From: Streptomyces daqingensis
Lineage (GTDB): Bacteria; Actinomycetota; Actinomycetes; Streptomycetales; Streptomycetaceae
Direction: 5' to 3'
Length of the DNA: 64,000 nucleotides
Assembly (NCBI RefSeq): GCF_014645895.1
Contig: NZ_BMMP01000010.1
Coordinates: 62,001 to 126,000 of the forward strand
Shown: positions 33,038-44,205 of the stretch, piece by piece
Layout of the letters: each line of letters starts with the position of its first letter
Numbering within the stretch: position 1 is the stretch's first letter
Notes under the pieces: model-generated
Database searches by the model: none
What the model was told of the DNA's origin: nothing
Seen by the model: only the letters and a program-made list of their open reading frames with translations
Position numbers and translations under genes: made by a program

Positions 33038-34866
33038 GCCTCCGTCTTGCTGAGGCCGGGGCCGCCGGTGGGTACGTCGAGCTGGCCGGTTTCCTTGAAT
33101 TCGAGCTTCTTGCGGCGGTCCGCGAGGAGGCCCTCGGGGCGGAAGCGCATGAGCAGGACCAGCGCGAGGCCGAACAGCAGCAGCTGGTATTCGCCGATGA
33201 ACTGCAGCTTGGCCGGGATGAGGTAGAGCAGCGAGGCGCCGATGAGCGGCCCGGACACGGTGCCCATGCCGCCGAGGATGACCGCGGCGAGCAGGAAGGC
33301 CGAGTTGGGCGGTACGACTTCGACGAACTGGTACTGCTCGGGTGTCACGGACGAGGTGACGTGGGCCTGCACGGTGCCCGCCATGCCGGCGAGCGTGGCG
33401 CCGAGGGCGAAGGCGATGAGCTTCACGCGGAAGCCGTTGATGCCCATGGCGCGTGCCGCGGTCTCGTCCTCCCGGACGGCGACCCAGGCGCGTCCGATGC
33501 GGGAGCGGTCGGCCCGGCGGAAGATCGTCACGATGATGATCGTGAACAGGAGCATCAGCAGGTAGTAGTTGGCGAACGGGCCGAGTTCGAATCCCGCGAC
33601 GGTGTGGTCCTCGCCGAGGTTGAATCCGAAGATCACCAGGTCGGGGATGTTGGCGATGCCGTTGGCGCCGTTGGTGACGGACGGCCCGGAGGAGCCGTCG
33701 AGGTTCTCCATGCCGATGCGGAAGATCTCGCCGAAGCCGAGGGTGACGATGGCGAGGTAGTCACCGTGGAGGCGCAGCGTCGGGGCGCCGATGACGACGC
33801 CGAAGACGAGTGACGCGCCTGCTCCGGTGAGGACGGCCGCCCAGAAGGGGAAGTGGACGCCGAGCACGGAGGTCTCGGAGCCGGAGACGAGCGCCGCGGC
33901 GTAGGCGCCGACGCCGAGGAAGGCGACGTAGCCGAGGTCGAGGAGCCCGGCGAGGCCGACGACGACGTTCAGGCCGAGGGCCACGGTGGCGAAGATGAGG
34001 ATGTTGGCGGCGACGGAGGTGTACTGGTCGCTGCTCTGCGTGAAGGGGAAGCAGGCCGCTGCCACGAACGCCGCGGTGAAGGTGACGTTGCGGTGCTTGG
34101 CGGTGAGCTGGCCCAGCCGCTGGTTGAGTCCGGCCCTGCCGAGGGCGCCGGCGCCGAATCCGACGAGGATGAGGAAGCCGATGAACAGCTCGCCGTAGGG
34201 GGTGTCGATGCCGTACGTGAAGACGTACAGCCCGAGGCCGAAGGTGACGGCGATGACGAGCAGTTCGGCCCAGCCGGGGAGTGCCTTGCCGGGTGAGGGC
34301 GCGGGGGCCTTGAGGGAGTGGCGGAACCGCCGCCAGGCGCCGGGGTCCCGCAGTGTGGGGTCGGCGGGGTCGAAGGGTTCGTCGGCCTTGAGGCCGAGTG
34401 CGCCGACGACGGTGAGGAGGCTGCCGGCGACGGCGACCCACATGCCGGCTTCGAAGTTGACCAGTCCGCCGAGGACGACGGCGATGGCTCCGGCGCTGAA
34501 CCATGCGACGCCGAGCGTGCCGAGTGAGGCGAGGACGACGGGGGCGGTCTTGCCGCCGGGGGTGAGCCAGCGGAGCCCGCGTACGCCGCTGCCGGAGAGC
34601 AGCAGGGCGATGGTCAGCACCGAGCCGACGAGGGTGAGCGTCTGGAGGTCTACGGGTGAGCCGTAGTAGGTGAGGTCGCCCGGGAACTCGGCGGTCCAGG
34701 TCCAGGCGAGCATGGTGCTCGCGAAGGTGGTGACGGCGCCTGCGAGCGTGAGGAGCCGGGCGGTCTTGTGCGGCAGCGGGAGGGTGCCGGGCGCGCCGGT
34801 GGCGTCGAGGGGTCCTGCCGGTGCGGCGGGTTTGGTGGTGTCCACGTGGGAGTTGGTCGTTGCCAT
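33034..34866 (-). CDS. livM: Branched-chain amino acid ABC transporter permease LivM, extended
   Basis: 610 residues. The C-terminal 330 residues are the LivM permease, with GLNVVVGLAGLLDLGYVAF near the conserved loop. About 230 extra N-terminal residues hold a Pro-rich cytoplasmic lead and several additional membrane segments, giving a protein much longer than the E. coli LivM of about 425 residues. ATG 34866 begins MATTNSHVD, right after livH. Forms the membrane channel with LivH. Confidence 0.92.
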   Translation of the reverse strand: MATTNSHVDTTKPAAPAGPLDATGAPGTLPLPHKTARLLTLAGAVTTFASTMLAWTWTAEFPGDLTYYGSPVDLQTLTLVGSVLTIALLLSGSGVRGLRWLTPGGKTAPVVLASLGTLGVAWFSAGAIAVVLGGLVNFEAGMWVAVAGSLLTVVGALGLKADEPFDPADPTLRDPGAWRRFRHSLKAPAPSPGKALPGWAELLVIAVTFGLGLYVFTYGIDTPYGELFIGFLILVGFGAGALGRAGLNQRLGQLTAKHRNVTFTAAFVAAACFPFTQSSDQYTSVAANILIFATVALGLNVVVGLAGLLDLGYVAFLGVGAYAAALVSGSETSVLGVHFPFWAAVLTGAGASLVFGVVIGAPTLRLHGDYLAIVTLGFGEIFRIGMENLDGSSGPSVTNGANGIANIPDLVIFGFNLGEDHTVAGFELGPFANYYLLMLLFTIIIVTIFRRADRSRIGRAWVAVREDETAARAMGINGFRVKLIAFALGATLAGMAGTVQAHVTSSVTPEQYQFVEVVPPNSAFLLAAVILGGMGTVSGPLIGASLLYLIPAKLQFIGEYQLLLFGLALVLLMRFRPEGLLADRRKKLEFKETGQLDVPTGGPGLSKTEA

Positions 34867-34871
34867 CGCTA

Positions 34872-35801
34872 TCACGCCCTGTCCGCGATGCGTTCGCCGA
34901 GCAGGCCCTGGGGTCGTACGAGCAGTACCAGGATCAGCAGGACGAATGCCCATACGTTCTTCCAGGCGCCGCCGCCGAAGAGTTCCATGCCGGGGATGAG
35001 TTCGATGTACGCAGTGGCGAGTGATTCGGCGAGTCCGAGGACGAGTCCGCCGACCATGGCGCCGTAGATGTTGCCGATGCCGCCGAGGACGGCCGCGGTG
35101 AATGCCTTGAGGCCGAGGATGAAGCCGATCTTGAAGTCGATCTGGCCGTACTTGAGGCCGTAGGCGACTGCCGCGACACCGCCGAACGCGGCGCCGATGG
35201 CGAACGCGGTGACGATGATGCGGTCGGTGTTGATGCCCATCAGCTTGGCGGTGTCGGGGTCCTGCGAGGTGGCCTGCATGGCGCGGCCGGTGCGGGTCTT
35301 GGCGACGAAGAAGCCGAGGGCGATCATGCAGACGGGTGCGGCGATGAGGAGGAAGAGCTCCCCGCGCTGGACGTTGGCGCCCAGGAGGTGGACGCTCTCG
35401 CCGCTGAACTGCGGGAAGGTGCGGGCCTTCTTGGCGTCCGGGTAGAAGCTCCAGATCAGCTGCTGCAGCATGATGGAGAGGCCGATGGCCGTGATGAGCG
35501 GTGCGAGCCGCGGTGCGTTGCGCAGGGGCCGGTAGGCGAAGCGTTCCGCTCCGATGCCCACGAGCACGGAGACGCCGACGGCGAGCACGAGCATCAGCGG
35601 CAGGGCGAGCATGAGTGATGTGCCCTTGGGGAGCATCAGCCATGCGGTGAGGCCGCCGAAGGCCCCGAACATGACGATCTCGCCGTGGGCGAAGTTGATG
35701 AGCTGAACTATGCCGTAGACCATCGTGTAGCCGATCGCGATGAGGCCGTACATCGCGCCGAGGATGAGTCCACTGGCCAGTTGCTGCGGCAGGTCGTTCA
35801 C
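34872..35801 (-). CDS. livH: Branched-chain amino acid ABC transporter permease LivH
   Basis: 309 residues, all membrane segments and loops typical of LivH, starting LPQQLASGLILGAMYGLIAIGYTMVYG and including INFAHGEIVMFGA. GTG 35801 start. Only five bases separate its stop from livM. Second gene of the operon after the binding protein. Confidence 0.95.
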   Translation of the reverse strand: MNDLPQQLASGLILGAMYGLIAIGYTMVYGIVQLINFAHGEIVMFGAFGGLTAWLMLPKGTSLMLALPLMLVLAVGVSVLVGIGAERFAYRPLRNAPRLAPLITAIGLSIMLQQLIWSFYPDAKKARTFPQFSGESVHLLGANVQRGELFLLIAAPVCMIALGFFVAKTRTGRAMQATSQDPDTAKLMGINTDRIIVTAFAIGAAFGGVAAVAYGLKYGQIDFKIGFILGLKAFTAAVLGGIGNIYGAMVGGLVLGLAESLATAYIELIPGMELFGGGAWKNVWAFVLLILVLLVRPQGLLGERIADRA

Positions 35802-35903
35802 CGCGGGGCCTCCGTGTGGTGTCTGGATGCAGACCGAGCGGGGGCGCTGTGTGCGCCCCCGCTCGGCGTGATGGGCGGAAGGAACAGGGCGGGTTTACCC
35901 GGT

Positions 35904-37145
35904 TCAGTCTTTGAACGTGCCGGTCTTGACGGGCGTGTGCTTGCCGTCCTTGACCTCGTACAGCGAGAGCTGCTTGTTGGTGGTGTCGCCGTACTCGTCG
36001 AAGCCGACGGCACCGCTGACGCCGTCGAACTTGACGTCCTGCATGGCTTCGGCCACCTGCTCGCGGGTCTCGTTCATGTCCCCGGGCAGCTTGCCGTCGT
36101 TCTTCTCGGCGACGGCCTTGACGGCCTGGATGATGGCCCAGGTGGCGTCATAGGCGTAGCCGCCGTACGCCTCGTAGGGCAGCTTGTAGCCGGCGGCCTT
36201 GTAGGCCTTCATGAAGGTCTTGGCGCTGTCGAGGCTCTCCAGCGGCGCACCCACGGAGGAGGCGATGTCGCCTTCGGAGTTCTTCTTCGCCAGCTTCACG
36301 TACTCGGCGCTGAAGAGGGCGTCGCCGCCGACGACGGGGCCCTTGAGGCCGGCCTTCTTGGCCTGGTCGGCGAGGGGTGCTCCGGCCGGGTACTCGCCGC
36401 CGTAGTAGACGAAGTCGGGCTTGGCCTTGGCGACCTTGTTGGCCACCGCGTTGAAGTCCTTCTCCTTCGGGTCGACGTGGTCGGTGCCGACCACCTTGCC
36501 GCCCAGCTTCTCGAACTCGTCGCGGAAGGTCGCGGCGAGGCCCTTGCCGTAGGTCTTCTTGTCGTCGATGACGTAGACCTTCTTGAGCTTCTTCTCGTTG
36601 TACATGTACTGCGCCGCGTACGGGCCCTGGATGGCGTCCGTGGTGGAGGTGCGGAAGTACGTCTTGAAGGGGCGTTCCTTCTTGCCGGAGCGCCAGGCGG
36701 TGCCCTGGGTGAGTTCGGGCGCCGTGTTGGCGGGCGAGACCTCGACCATGCCGGCCTTGTCGAAGACCTTCTGCATGGACTGGCCGACGTTGGAGTTCAG
36801 CGGGCCGACGGCTCCGACGACCTTCTGGTCGGCGACGAACTTGGTGGCGTTCGTCTGGCCGGAGGCGGGCTGCCCGGCGTCGTCGAGCGCCTCCAGCTTG
36901 AAGGTGACGCCCTCGACGGTCTTCTTCTTGTTGGCGGTCTTGACGGCGAGGTCTGCGGAGTTCTTGATGCCCTGGCCGAGCGCGGACAGGTCACCGGTGA
37001 GCGGGGCGTCGAGACCGATGGTCAGGGTCTTGGTGTCTCCACTGCTGCCGCCTCCGCTGTTGTCCCCGCGGGAACCGCACGCCGTCAGCGTGAGGGATCC
37101 AGCCGCGACCGCGGTGGTGAGTATGAGCAAGGAACGGTGGCGCAC
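35904..37145 (-). CDS. livK: Branched-chain amino acid-binding lipoprotein LivK
   Basis: 413 residues. Signal sequence with lipobox LTLTAC (about Cys23), then a periplasmic-binding-protein type 1 fold: TLTIGLDAPLTGDL at the start, GAVGPLNSNVGQSM, and YVIDDKKTYGKGLA. Captures Leu/Ile/Val or related amino acids and delivers to LivHM. GTG 37145 gives a standard signal peptide and has GGAAAGGAC upstream. First gene of livKHMGF; the 103-bp gap to livH may allow extra livK transcript. Confidence 0.93.
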   Translation of the reverse strand: MRHRSLLILTTAVAAGSLTLTACGSRGDNSGGGSSGDTKTLTIGLDAPLTGDLSALGQGIKNSADLAVKTANKKKTVEGVTFKLEALDDAGQPASGQTNATKFVADQKVVGAVGPLNSNVGQSMQKVFDKAGMVEVSPANTAPELTQGTAWRSGKKERPFKTYFRTSTTDAIQGPYAAQYMYNEKKLKKVYVIDDKKTYGKGLAATFRDEFEKLGGKVVGTDHVDPKEKDFNAVANKVAKAKPDFVYYGGEYPAGAPLADQAKKAGLKGPVVGGDALFSAEYVKLAKKNSEGDIASSVGAPLESLDSAKTFMKAYKAAGYKLPYEAYGGYAYDATWAIIQAVKAVAEKNDGKLPGDMNETREQVAEAMQDVKFDGVSGAVGFDEYGDTTNKQLSLYEVKDGKHTPVKTGTFKD

Positions 37146-37433
37146 GATCAGTCCTTTCCCCTGGCGGGCCTTCGGAGATGAAGGGCCGTGTCGCGCGCCG
37201 GGCACCCTGTACGGAACGGCGGTTCAGGGCTCGCAAAGTTCGCGCCCGGCGGCGCGGTGACTGGCGGTGACTCTATGGCCGACGGATCGCGGGGGGCAGA
37301 GGGGCAGGGCAAGGTGTGACGTTCTTGTTATTGATGCCCGACCGTGCTGTGTCCGTGGTGGCCTCTCCCGGAAGATCCCGTCTGTGTCGGTCGTGCAGCG
37401 GACACGTTTCGCCGGTGCTAAGCAGCAGATGAG

Positions 37434-38096
37434 TCAGGGGTTCTCAGGGGAATCGGCCACCGACGGTCCGCACAGTGTCCGGAATGCGTGCGTGAGCGCC
37501 CGGGTGTAGCGCTCACCGGGGATGACGCTCAGCTCGAAGGGCCCCATCTCGTTACTCAGTGTCACGTCGAGGAACGGTGACCGGGCGCGAAGGGGGAGCC
37601 GGTCACAGCTGGTGATTTTCGCCGTGACCTCGACGTGCTTCGCACCGCCGGGGCGGACCGAGACCGGACCGGGCGAGGCGAGGCCTACGCGGAGTCCCTC
37701 GTAGTTCTGTCTGACGCGGGTCAGCCGCAGCGGCGAGGTCGCCGCGGCGTGGAGTCCGATGGTGAACGTGCGCCGTCGGCGGTCGCCCAGTTCGATTCCC
37801 CGGAAGGTGATGCGGGCGGCCTGGGCGGGGTGCTGCGGGTGCGGCGGGTGCAGGGAGGCGCCGGTGTCCTGCGGCTCGCTGCTCGCGGAGGGCGCGGCGT
37901 GGGGCGTGGCAGGCGGGCCCGGCTGCCCGGCCACCGCGTAGCCGCCCGCTGCCAGCAGGGCCAGGGCGGCGGAGCCGAGGACGCCGCGGCGCAGGAGGGC
38001 GGGGAGGGCGTCCCACCGCTCGCGGACGCCGGGCCCCTCCCTGCCGGACGCCAGTACGTCCGGTTCGGCCTCGTCCCGGTGTCGTGCCGCCCCCAT
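37434..38096 (-). CDS. Membrane-anchored or secreted protein of unknown function
   Basis: 220 residues from ATG 38096. A charged N-terminus of about 35 residues precedes one hydrophobic segment (about 37-57, GVLGSAALALLAAGGYAVAG). A Pro/Ser/His-rich linker follows, then an immunoglobulin-like beta domain (ITFRGIELGDR ... RLTRVRQNYEGLRV ... KHVEVTAKITSC) with a pair of Cys that could form a disulfide. No enzyme motif. Codon use is like its neighbours. I recognise no family. Confidence 0.7.
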   Translation of the reverse strand: MGAARHRDEAEPDVLASGREGPGVRERWDALPALLRRGVLGSAALALLAAGGYAVAGQPGPPATPHAAPSASSEPQDTGASLHPPHPQHPAQAARITFRGIELGDRRRRTFTIGLHAAATSPLRLTRVRQNYEGLRVGLASPGPVSVRPGGAKHVEVTAKITSCDRLPLRARSPFLDVTLSNEMGPFELSVIPGERYTRALTHAFRTLCGPSVADSPENP

Positions 38097-38170
38097 GCCC
38101 GGCAAACTAGCGGCGCTCCGGCCGTGCGGCCAGAGCGCCTTCCGCCGGGACCATACGCCGTGGTGGTCCG

Positions 38171-38190
38171 GGCCCCGCCGGGTCGGGGCC
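38171..38190 (-). terminator. Short hairpin after the thioesterase gene
   Basis: 7-bp stem (38171-38177 with 38184-38190), seven bases beyond the thioesterase stop. Confidence 0.5.
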
Positions 38191-38196
38191 GGGCGT

Positions 38197-38649
38197 TCAG
38201 AGCTCCCGCAGCAGGCAGGTCAGCCGGGCCGAGCAGACGCGCCTGCCCTCCTCGTCGGTCACGACGGTCTCGTACGTGGCGGTGGAGCGCCCCTGGTGCA
38301 CGGGGGTGGCCGTTCCGGTGACCAGGCCGGAGCGCACGCCGCGGTGGTGGGTGCAGTTGAGGTCCACGCCGACGGCCTGCTTGGTGGGTCCGCCGTGCAG
38401 CATGGCGCCGACGGAGCCCAGGGTCTCGGCGAGCACCGCCGACGCGCCGCCGTGCAGCAACCCGTAGGGCTGGGTGTTGCCCTCGACGGGCAGGACGCCG
38501 GTCACCCTCTCCGGGGCCGCTTCGATGATCTGCAGGCCCATACGCTCGCCGAGGTGCCCCGCGGAGAAGAGGCTCGGCAGGTCCAGGCCGAGGCCGGACC
38601 ACTCGTCGAGGATCTTCTGCGGGAACTTGGTCGTGGTCTGCTCGCCCAT
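38197..38649 (-). CDS. PaaI-type hotdog thioesterase
   Basis: 150 residues; hydrolyses acyl-CoA thioesters. Motif QPYGLLHGGASAVLAETLGS contains the active-site HGG and following acidic residue of PaaI/4-hydroxybenzoyl-CoA thioesterases (DUF4442-like fold). It lies about 430 bp before polA on the opposite side of the FdhF-like gene; the substrate is unknown. Confidence 0.9.
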   Translation of the reverse strand: MGEQTTTKFPQKILDEWSGLGLDLPSLFSAGHLGERMGLQIIEAAPERVTGVLPVEGNTQPYGLLHGGASAVLAETLGSVGAMLHGGPTKQAVGVDLNCTHHRGVRSGLVTGTATPVHQGRSTATYETVVTDEEGRRVCSARLTCLLREL

Positions 38650-38724
38650 GGGCCGCGGCTCCGATCACGCTTGCTGTGTCGTCGTACTCTTCCGGACCGT
38701 CCTATCAGCTGCCTGAGCGTCCGC

Positions 38725-40995
<2,271 letters not shown>

Positions 40996-41081
40996 AGCAC
41001 GATGGTGCCACGTGGTGCGCTGACCAGCCGTGGGCGTGCGGGCGGACGGGGTTGTCGGCGGGGCGTGGGAGGATCGGGGAC

Positions 41082-43781
41082 GTGGCTAAGAAGGCATCGA
41101 AAGAGACTGCACCGCGCCTGCTCCTGATGGACGGGCATTCGCTCGCGTACCGCGCGTTCTACGCACTGCCCGTGGAGAACTTCTCCACCTCCACGGGGCA
41201 GACGACGAACGCGATCTACGGCTTCACCTCGATGCTGTCGAACACTCTGCGTGACGAGGAGCCCACGCACTTCGCCGTCGCCTTCGACGTCTCGCGCAAG
41301 ACGTGGCGCTCGGCCGAGTTCGCGGAGTACAAGGCGAACCGCTCCAAGGCCCCGGACGAGTTCAAGGGCCAGGTCGAGCTGATCGGCGAGCTGCTGGACG
41401 CGATGAAGGTGCCCCGCTTCGCCGTGGAGGGCTTCGAGGCGGACGACGTCATCGCGACGCTGACCACACAGGCGACGGCGGAGGGTTACAAGGTCTCCAT
41501 CGTCACCGGCGACCGGGACGCCCTGCAGCTGGTCACCGACGACGTCACGGTCCTCTACCCCACGAAGGGCGTCTCGGAGCTGACGCGCTTCACGCCGGAG
41601 AAGGTCCAGGAGAAGTACGGCCTGACGCCCGCGCAGTACCCCGACTTCGCGGCCCTGCGCGGCGATCCGTCCGACAACCTCCCCGGCATCCCCGGCGTCG
41701 GCGAGAAGACGGCCACGAAGTGGATCAGCCAGTTCGGTTCGTTCGCCGAGCTGGCCCGCCGTGCGGACGAGGTGAAGGGGAAGGTCGGCGAGAAGCTGCG
41801 CGAGCACCTGGAGTCGGTCACCCTCAACCGCCACCTCACGGAGCTCATCCGCGACGTGGAGCTGGACTGCAGCCCCGCCGACCTGGAGCGCGTCGCGTAC
41901 GACCGCGACACCCTGAACGTCCTGCTGGACGCCCTGGAGTTCCGGCACCTGAACTTCCGTGAGCGGCTGTTCGCGGTCGACCCCGGCGCCAAGGAGGAGG
42001 AGGTCGTCCCCGACGCGGGCATCGAGGTCGACGGCACCCTGCCGGGCCGCGGCGAGCTGGCTCCGTGGCTCGCGGAGCACGGGGGCGGCACACTCGGCCT
42101 GGCCACGGTCGACGTGTGGAAGCTGGGCACCGGCAGCGTCAGCGAGATCGCCCTCGCCGCCGCCGGCGGCCCCGCCGCGTGGTTCGACCCCGCCCAGCTG
42201 GACGAGGCGGACGAGCGCGCGTTCGCCGAGTGGTGCGCCGACGCCTCGCGCCCCAAGGCGGTGCACGACGCGAAGGCGGTCATGCGGGTCTTCGCCGAGC
42301 ACGGCTGGAGCGTCGAAGGCGTCAGCACGGACACGGCGCTCGCCGCGTACCTCGACAAGCCGGGCCGCCGCTCCTTCGCCATGGACGCCCTGTCCGTGGA
42401 GTACCTGGGGCGCGAGCTCGGTCCCGCGGACGCCGGCGGCGGGCAGCTCGCCTTCGGCGCCGACGAGCAGGCCGAGGCGCAGTCCCTGATGGTCAAGGCC
42501 CGCACGATCCTCGACCTGGGCGAGGTCCTCGAGGGCAGGCTCGAGCAGGTGGGCGCGGCCGGGTTGCTGCGGGAGCTGGAGCTCCCCACGTCGGCGCTGC
42601 TCGCCCGCATGGAACGCTCCGGCATCTGCGCCGACCGCGAGTGGCTGACGGGCCTTGAGCAGCAGTTCGCGGACGCCGTGCAGCAGGCCGTGCGGGAGGC
42701 GCACGCCTCGGTCGGGCACGAGTTCAACCTGGGCTCGCCCAAGCAGCTGCAGGAGGTGCTCTTCGGGGAGCTGGCCCTGCCCAAGACGAAGAAGACCAAG
42801 ACGGGCTGGACGACGGACGCCGACGCGCTCGCCTGGCTCGCGGCGCAGACCGAGCACGAACTGCCCGTGCTGATGCTCCGCTACCGCGAGCAGCAGAAGC
42901 TGCGCACCACCGTCGAGGGCCTGATCAAGACCATCGCCGCGGACGGCCGCATCCACACCAGCTTCAGCCAGACCGTCGCCGCGACGGGCCGCCTGTCCTC
43001 CACGGACCCCAACCTGCAGAACGTGCCGGTCCGTACGGACGAGGGGCGGGCCATCCGCCGCGCCTTCCGCGTCGGCGAGGGCTTCGAGACGCTGATGACG
43101 GCGGACTACAGCCAGATCGAACTGCGGGTGATGGCCCACCTGTCGGACGACGAGAAGCTCATCGAGGCCATCACCTCCGGGGAGGACCTGCACACCACGG
43201 TCGCCTCGCAGGTCTTCGCCGTCACCGAGGACAAGGTCGACGCGGAGATGCGGCGCAAGATCAAGGCGATGTCCTACGGCCTGGCGTACGGGCTGTCCGC
43301 CTTCGGCCTGTCGCAGCAGCTCGACATCACGCCGGACGAGGCGCGCAAGCTGATGGACAACTACTTCGAGCGCTTCGGCGGCGTGCGCGACTACCTCCAC
43401 CGGGTCGTCGACGAGGCCCGCGCCTGCGGCTACACCCAGACGATCATGGGCCGCCGCCGCTACCTCCCGGACCTCACCAGCGACAACCGGCAGCGCCGCG
43501 AGATGGCGGAGCGGATGGCGCTCAACGCCCCCATCCAGGGCACCGCCGCGGACATCGTGAAGGTCGCCATGCTCGGCGTGGACAAGGCGATCCGGGAGGA
43601 GAAGCTCTCCTCCCGGATGCTCCTGCAGGTGCACGACGAGATCGTGCTGGAGGTCGCCCCCGGCGAACGGGAGGCCGTGGAGGCGCTGGTGCGCCGGGAG
43701 ATGGCCGGTGCCGTGCGGCTGCGGGCCCCGCTGGACGTGTCGGTCGGCGTGGGCGACGACTGGGAGTCCGCAGCGCACTGA
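41082..43781 (+). CDS. polA: DNA polymerase I
   Basis: 899 residues. A 5' nuclease domain (LLLMDGHSLAYRAFYALP, GFEADDVIATL), a central exonuclease-like domain and an A-family polymerase domain with TADYSQIELRVMAHL and QVHDEIVLE carrying the catalytic Asp residues. The central domain lacks an obvious DxE proofreading motif (it reads LATVDVWKLG where DTET is expected), so proofreading is probably lost, as in many actinobacteria. GTG 41082 with GGAGG upstream. Monocistronic. Confidence 0.96.
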   Translation: MAKKASKETAPRLLLMDGHSLAYRAFYALPVENFSTSTGQTTNAIYGFTSMLSNTLRDEEPTHFAVAFDVSRKTWRSAEFAEYKANRSKAPDEFKGQVELIGELLDAMKVPRFAVEGFEADDVIATLTTQATAEGYKVSIVTGDRDALQLVTDDVTVLYPTKGVSELTRFTPEKVQEKYGLTPAQYPDFAALRGDPSDNLPGIPGVGEKTATKWISQFGSFAELARRADEVKGKVGEKLREHLESVTLNRHLTELIRDVELDCSPADLERVAYDRDTLNVLLDALEFRHLNFRERLFAVDPGAKEEEVVPDAGIEVDGTLPGRGELAPWLAEHGGGTLGLATVDVWKLGTGSVSEIALAAAGGPAAWFDPAQLDEADERAFAEWCADASRPKAVHDAKAVMRVFAEHGWSVEGVSTDTALAAYLDKPGRRSFAMDALSVEYLGRELGPADAGGGQLAFGADEQAEAQSLMVKARTILDLGEVLEGRLEQVGAAGLLRELELPTSALLARMERSGICADREWLTGLEQQFADAVQQAVREAHASVGHEFNLGSPKQLQEVLFGELALPKTKKTKTGWTTDADALAWLAAQTEHELPVLMLRYREQQKLRTTVEGLIKTIAADGRIHTSFSQTVAATGRLSSTDPNLQNVPVRTDEGRAIRRAFRVGEGFETLMTADYSQIELRVMAHLSDDEKLIEAITSGEDLHTTVASQVFAVTEDKVDAEMRRKIKAMSYGLAYGLSAFGLSQQLDITPDEARKLMDNYFERFGGVRDYLHRVVDEARACGYTQTIMGRRRYLPDLTSDNRQRREMAERMALNAPIQGTAADIVKVAMLGVDKAIREEKLSSRMLLQVHDEIVLEVAPGEREAVEALVRREMAGAVRLRAPLDVSVGVGDDWESAAH

Positions 43782-43869
43782 CGAGCCGGCCCGCCCGCAC
43801 AGCCGCTCCCTGCGGCCCGGGACGGAGCAGTCGTACGTCGAACCGTTCGCTGCCCCGGCGCGGTCAACT

Positions 43870-43915
43870 GCCGCCCGGGGCGGCGCCGTTCACCGCCGGT
43901 GCCGCCCCGGGCGGC
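43870..43915 (+). terminator. 15-bp perfect hairpin after polA
   Basis: 43870-43884 and 43901-43915 are exact reverse complements with a 16-base loop, about 90 bp after the polA stop. Confidence 0.75.
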
Positions 43916-44205
43916 GGGGGCGCATCCCGGAGTGCCCGCCCCTGCCGTCCGCTCCGGATGCCATCCGCCCCGGCTGCCCGCCCGTGCCGTACCGCCTCCG
44001 CCGATCCCGTTCGTGCCGGGCCGCCTGCCCGGTCCGCCGCCCTTTCGTGCAGCGCCCCAGGCCCTCGGCGCACCGGGCGGGGAGCGCCCGCCGAGCGGCG
44101 TGCGCGGCGGGGTGGCGGAGTCTCAGGAGCCGCAGACGCAGGCCACGAGTTGTCGTAAGGTCACTTTGTCGGCGTCCGCAGGGGAGAAGGACGGGTTCTG
44201 GACTC
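43916..44205. other. Promoter/leader region of the transglycosylase gene
   Basis: About 290 bp, no credible gene. A c-di-AMP (ydaO-type) riboswitch is common before wall-hydrolase genes in actinomycetes, but I could not recognise its conserved elements. Confidence 0.4.

Noticed and set aside
43916-44205. Possible riboswitch before the transglycosylase gene
   Set aside because: Looked for ydaO-type conserved segments and did not find them with confidence.
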